NCBI GenBank assembly: GCA_023453725.1
Contig: JAEXTB010000193.1
Location: 1 to 6,472 of the forward strand
Direction: 5' to 3'
Source of the DNA: Bacillota bacterium
Lineage (GTDB): Bacteria > Bacillota > Clostridia > Christensenellales > CAG-138
DNA: 6,472 nt
Shown: positions 5,141 through 6,472 of the stretch, in pieces
Numbering within the stretch: the stretch's first letter is position 1
Layout: each line of letters starts with the position of its first letter
The notes under the pieces: generated by a model
The model's database searches: none
What the model saw: only the letters and a program-made list of their open reading frames with translations
Told to the model about the DNA's origin: nothing
Made by a program: the position numbers and the translations under genes

Positions 5141-6472
5141 CCTGTCATCATAAAATATTCGCTTTGAAAAGCGGCGAGGAGCCGCTCGAGCGCCGCATAA
5201 CACTCCTGCCTGCCGCCAGCCTGAAACGCCTGCACCAGCCAATCCTCGTTGAGTATGCCTTGGCTGATCGCCCCCATAACAGCGATGCTTTCGCTTGGGC
5301 ATTGCATGGGAGCAAGCATAAGCAGTATCACCTTTACCTGCAGGGGGTTTCCTTCACAGCTGTAGAGTTCCTCCACATCGTTTCGCAAGATACCAAAACG
5401 GAGTTCCGTAACACCTGCTGTGCGCGCGTGGAGCAGCATGCAGCCCGAGCCGTAGTCAATGGTACTGCCGTATTTTTCGCGTTCAAGCAACGCCTGCTCA
5501 ATGCGCTCTGCTTCCTCTCTAGACCCGCCGATCTGCTGCGCGGCAAACGAAATGAGCTCCTGCACGCGGGAAAACCGGAGATCGTCGATAAGAAAAAAAT
5601 GATCCAGCACCTGTAAAATTCCATCGATCAGGTGCTTGACGCCCGAAAGACGTTCTTTCATATTGCTTCCGCTTTGCCAGGGCGCCTGCCTGCGGGATAC
5701 TGTCTTTAAGTACACCCGCAGCCTGTCTTTGTCCCCTTCCACCAAAAACGGGGAGACGGTAAGCGACGCGGTTCGTATGCCGGAAATAGGGACTGTGGAA
5801 ACCACAAGGTCCGCGCCCCGTTCATTGAGCAGCGCCTCGCTGATGTTGGTGGTGGCCAAAATATCCGTCACCAGCAGTTCCGGAAATTCCCGCCCGATCA
5901 AAGTGGCCAAAAACTGTGCGGAAACCATACCGGCCGGACAGCAGACCACCGTGCGGAACACGCGGTTTCGTTTGAGGTTTTTATCCTCCAGCGCCACGCC
6001 AAGATGCATGGCGATATAGGCAATCTCCTCCTCAGGCACCGCAACATGAAGCTCCCTTGCCAACGGCTCGGTACACGTTTTCGCCAACGCATACAGATGG
6101 GGATAATGGTCCTTGACGGACGTTAGAAGCGGGTTGCGGATTTGCAGGTGCAGCCGGAGCCGTTTGATGGCGGGTATCAGATGTTCGCACAGGCCATGGT
6201 AAAACGCCGTATTGCTTTCAAGCAAATACCCGGTTTCACTTTCCGCAATGCGCAGCACCTCCTTGATGAGCGCCTGGGTCCTATCATCCGTGGATTCGGG
6301 AGAAGAAATGCGCCCGTGGCTTTGCTGCAGTTGCAGCATCAGGTAATCCGCCTCATCTTCGGGCAACGAAATCTCCGCAGCCTGCTCCAGACGGCTAAGA
6401 AGCGAGAGTATCGTTGGGTATTCCGCCGTCCTCCTCCATTCCGCCATACGCTCTTGTGCGCCCTGGACGCGA
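5125..6472 (-). CDS. mtlR: MtlR-type transcriptional activator (PRD, EIIB, EIIA domains), 5'-truncated
   Basis: A cytoplasmic regulator of the BglG/MtlR family whose activity is set by PTS phosphorylation. The frame is open to the right edge; ATG 6447 is probably internal, and by comparison with B. subtilis MtlR roughly 250 N-terminal residues (helix-turn-helix and most of PRD1) lie outside. Numbering from that ATG: the end of PRD1 is at about 1-46; PRD2 at about 55-155 with His89 (in GLCEHLIPAIKRL) and His148 (AMHLG); EIIB-like domain at about 162-250 with Cys170 (VCCPAGMVS); EIIA-like domain at about 270-430 with His340 (LLHART) after REKYGST. Spacings between these residues fit those of MtlR (His342, His399, Cys419, His599). 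PRD1 shows Gln39 where its second histidine would be expected. It is followed directly by the EIIA gene. HPr would activate it through PRD2, and EIIA/EIIB of the substrate system would damp it (known for MtlR, inferred here). Confidence 0.9.
   Translation of the reverse strand, partial: RVQGAQERMAEWRRTAEYPTILSLLSRLEQAAEISLPEDEADYLMLQLQQSHGRISSPESTDDRTQALIKEVLRIAESETGYLLESNTAFYHGLCEHLIPAIKRLRLHLQIRNPLLTSVKDHYPHLYALAKTCTEPLARELHVAVPEEEIAYIAMHLGVALEDKNLKRNRVFRTVVCCPAGMVSAQFLATLIGREFPELLVTDILATTNISEALLNERGADLVVSTVPISGIRTASLTVSPFLVEGDKDRLRVYLKTVSRRQAPWQSGSNMKERLSGVKHLIDGILQVLDHFFLIDDLRFSRVQELISFAAQQIGGSREEAERIEQALLEREKYGSTIDYGSGCMLLHARTAGVTELRFGILRNDVEELYSCEGNPLQVKVILLMLAPMQCPSESIAVMGAISQGILNEDWLVQAFQAGGRQECYAALERLLAAFQSEYFMMTGKEQK

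Noticed and set aside
5126..5302. N-terminal extension of the EIIA to an ATG at 5302
   Set aside because: The extra 59 residues overlap the regulator's EIIA-like domain in another frame, are Arg/Gly-rich and unlike EIIA proteins. The GTG at 5125 has a good ribosome binding site and gives the usual length.
4885..5616. A 243-codon open frame on the plus strand
   Set aside because: It is antisense across the EIIA and regulator genes, has no convincing ribosome binding site and no recognisable domain.
1..6472. CRISPR arrays, insertion sequences, attachment sites, tRNA or rRNA genes
   Set aside because: No regularly spaced repeats, transposase or integrase frames, terminal inverted repeats or recognisable RNA gene sequences were seen.

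Overview
The window shows a moderately GC-rich (somewhat over 50% by eye), low-complexity-free stretch of a Gram-positive bacterium, most likely of the phylum Bacillota and probably class Clostridia. The pointers are an MtlR-type PRD activator, a stand-alone mannitol-type EIIA, an HPr that keeps both the catalytic His15 and a regulatory serine, strong GGAGG ribosome binding sites and compact intrinsic terminators. I cannot name the genus from sequence alone.

Layout from left to right. Bases 1-590 (+) hold the C-terminal six-helix half of a major facilitator transporter whose start lies outside the window. A perfect 12-bp hairpin (606-633) separates it from a convergent gene. Bases 646-1464 (-) encode a DUF4037-like nucleotidyltransferase with its own promoter (about 1508-1537) and two operator-like motifs. 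A second terminator (1559-1605) closes the unit to its right. Bases 1622-6472 (-) are one operon, read right to left: 5'-truncated mtlR-type regulator, EIIA (mtlF type), a PfkB-family hexose-phosphate kinase (1-phosphofructokinase type), Enzyme I (ptsI) and HPr (ptsH).

The operon is nearly a full phosphotransferase system. Enzyme I takes phosphate from PEP, HPr passes it to the EIIA, and a membrane EIICB permease (not in the window, presumably just upstream of the regulator) would phosphorylate the incoming sugar. The PfkB kinase would then add a second phosphate. The same phosphoproteins control the PRD/EIIB/EIIA domains of the regulator, so flux through the system sets its own expression. 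Two things are unusual. The general PTS proteins sit inside a sugar-specific operon, and the mannitol-type regulator and EIIA are paired with a hexose-1-phosphate kinase instead of mannitol-1-phosphate dehydrogenase. A good internal promoter candidate overlaps the kinase stop codon and could drive ptsI-ptsH separately.

No RNA genes, insertion sequences, CRISPR arrays or phage genes were seen. All intergenic gaps are under 160 bases. Nothing here amounts to a clearly undescribed system; the interest lies in the composition and fine detail of the PTS operon.
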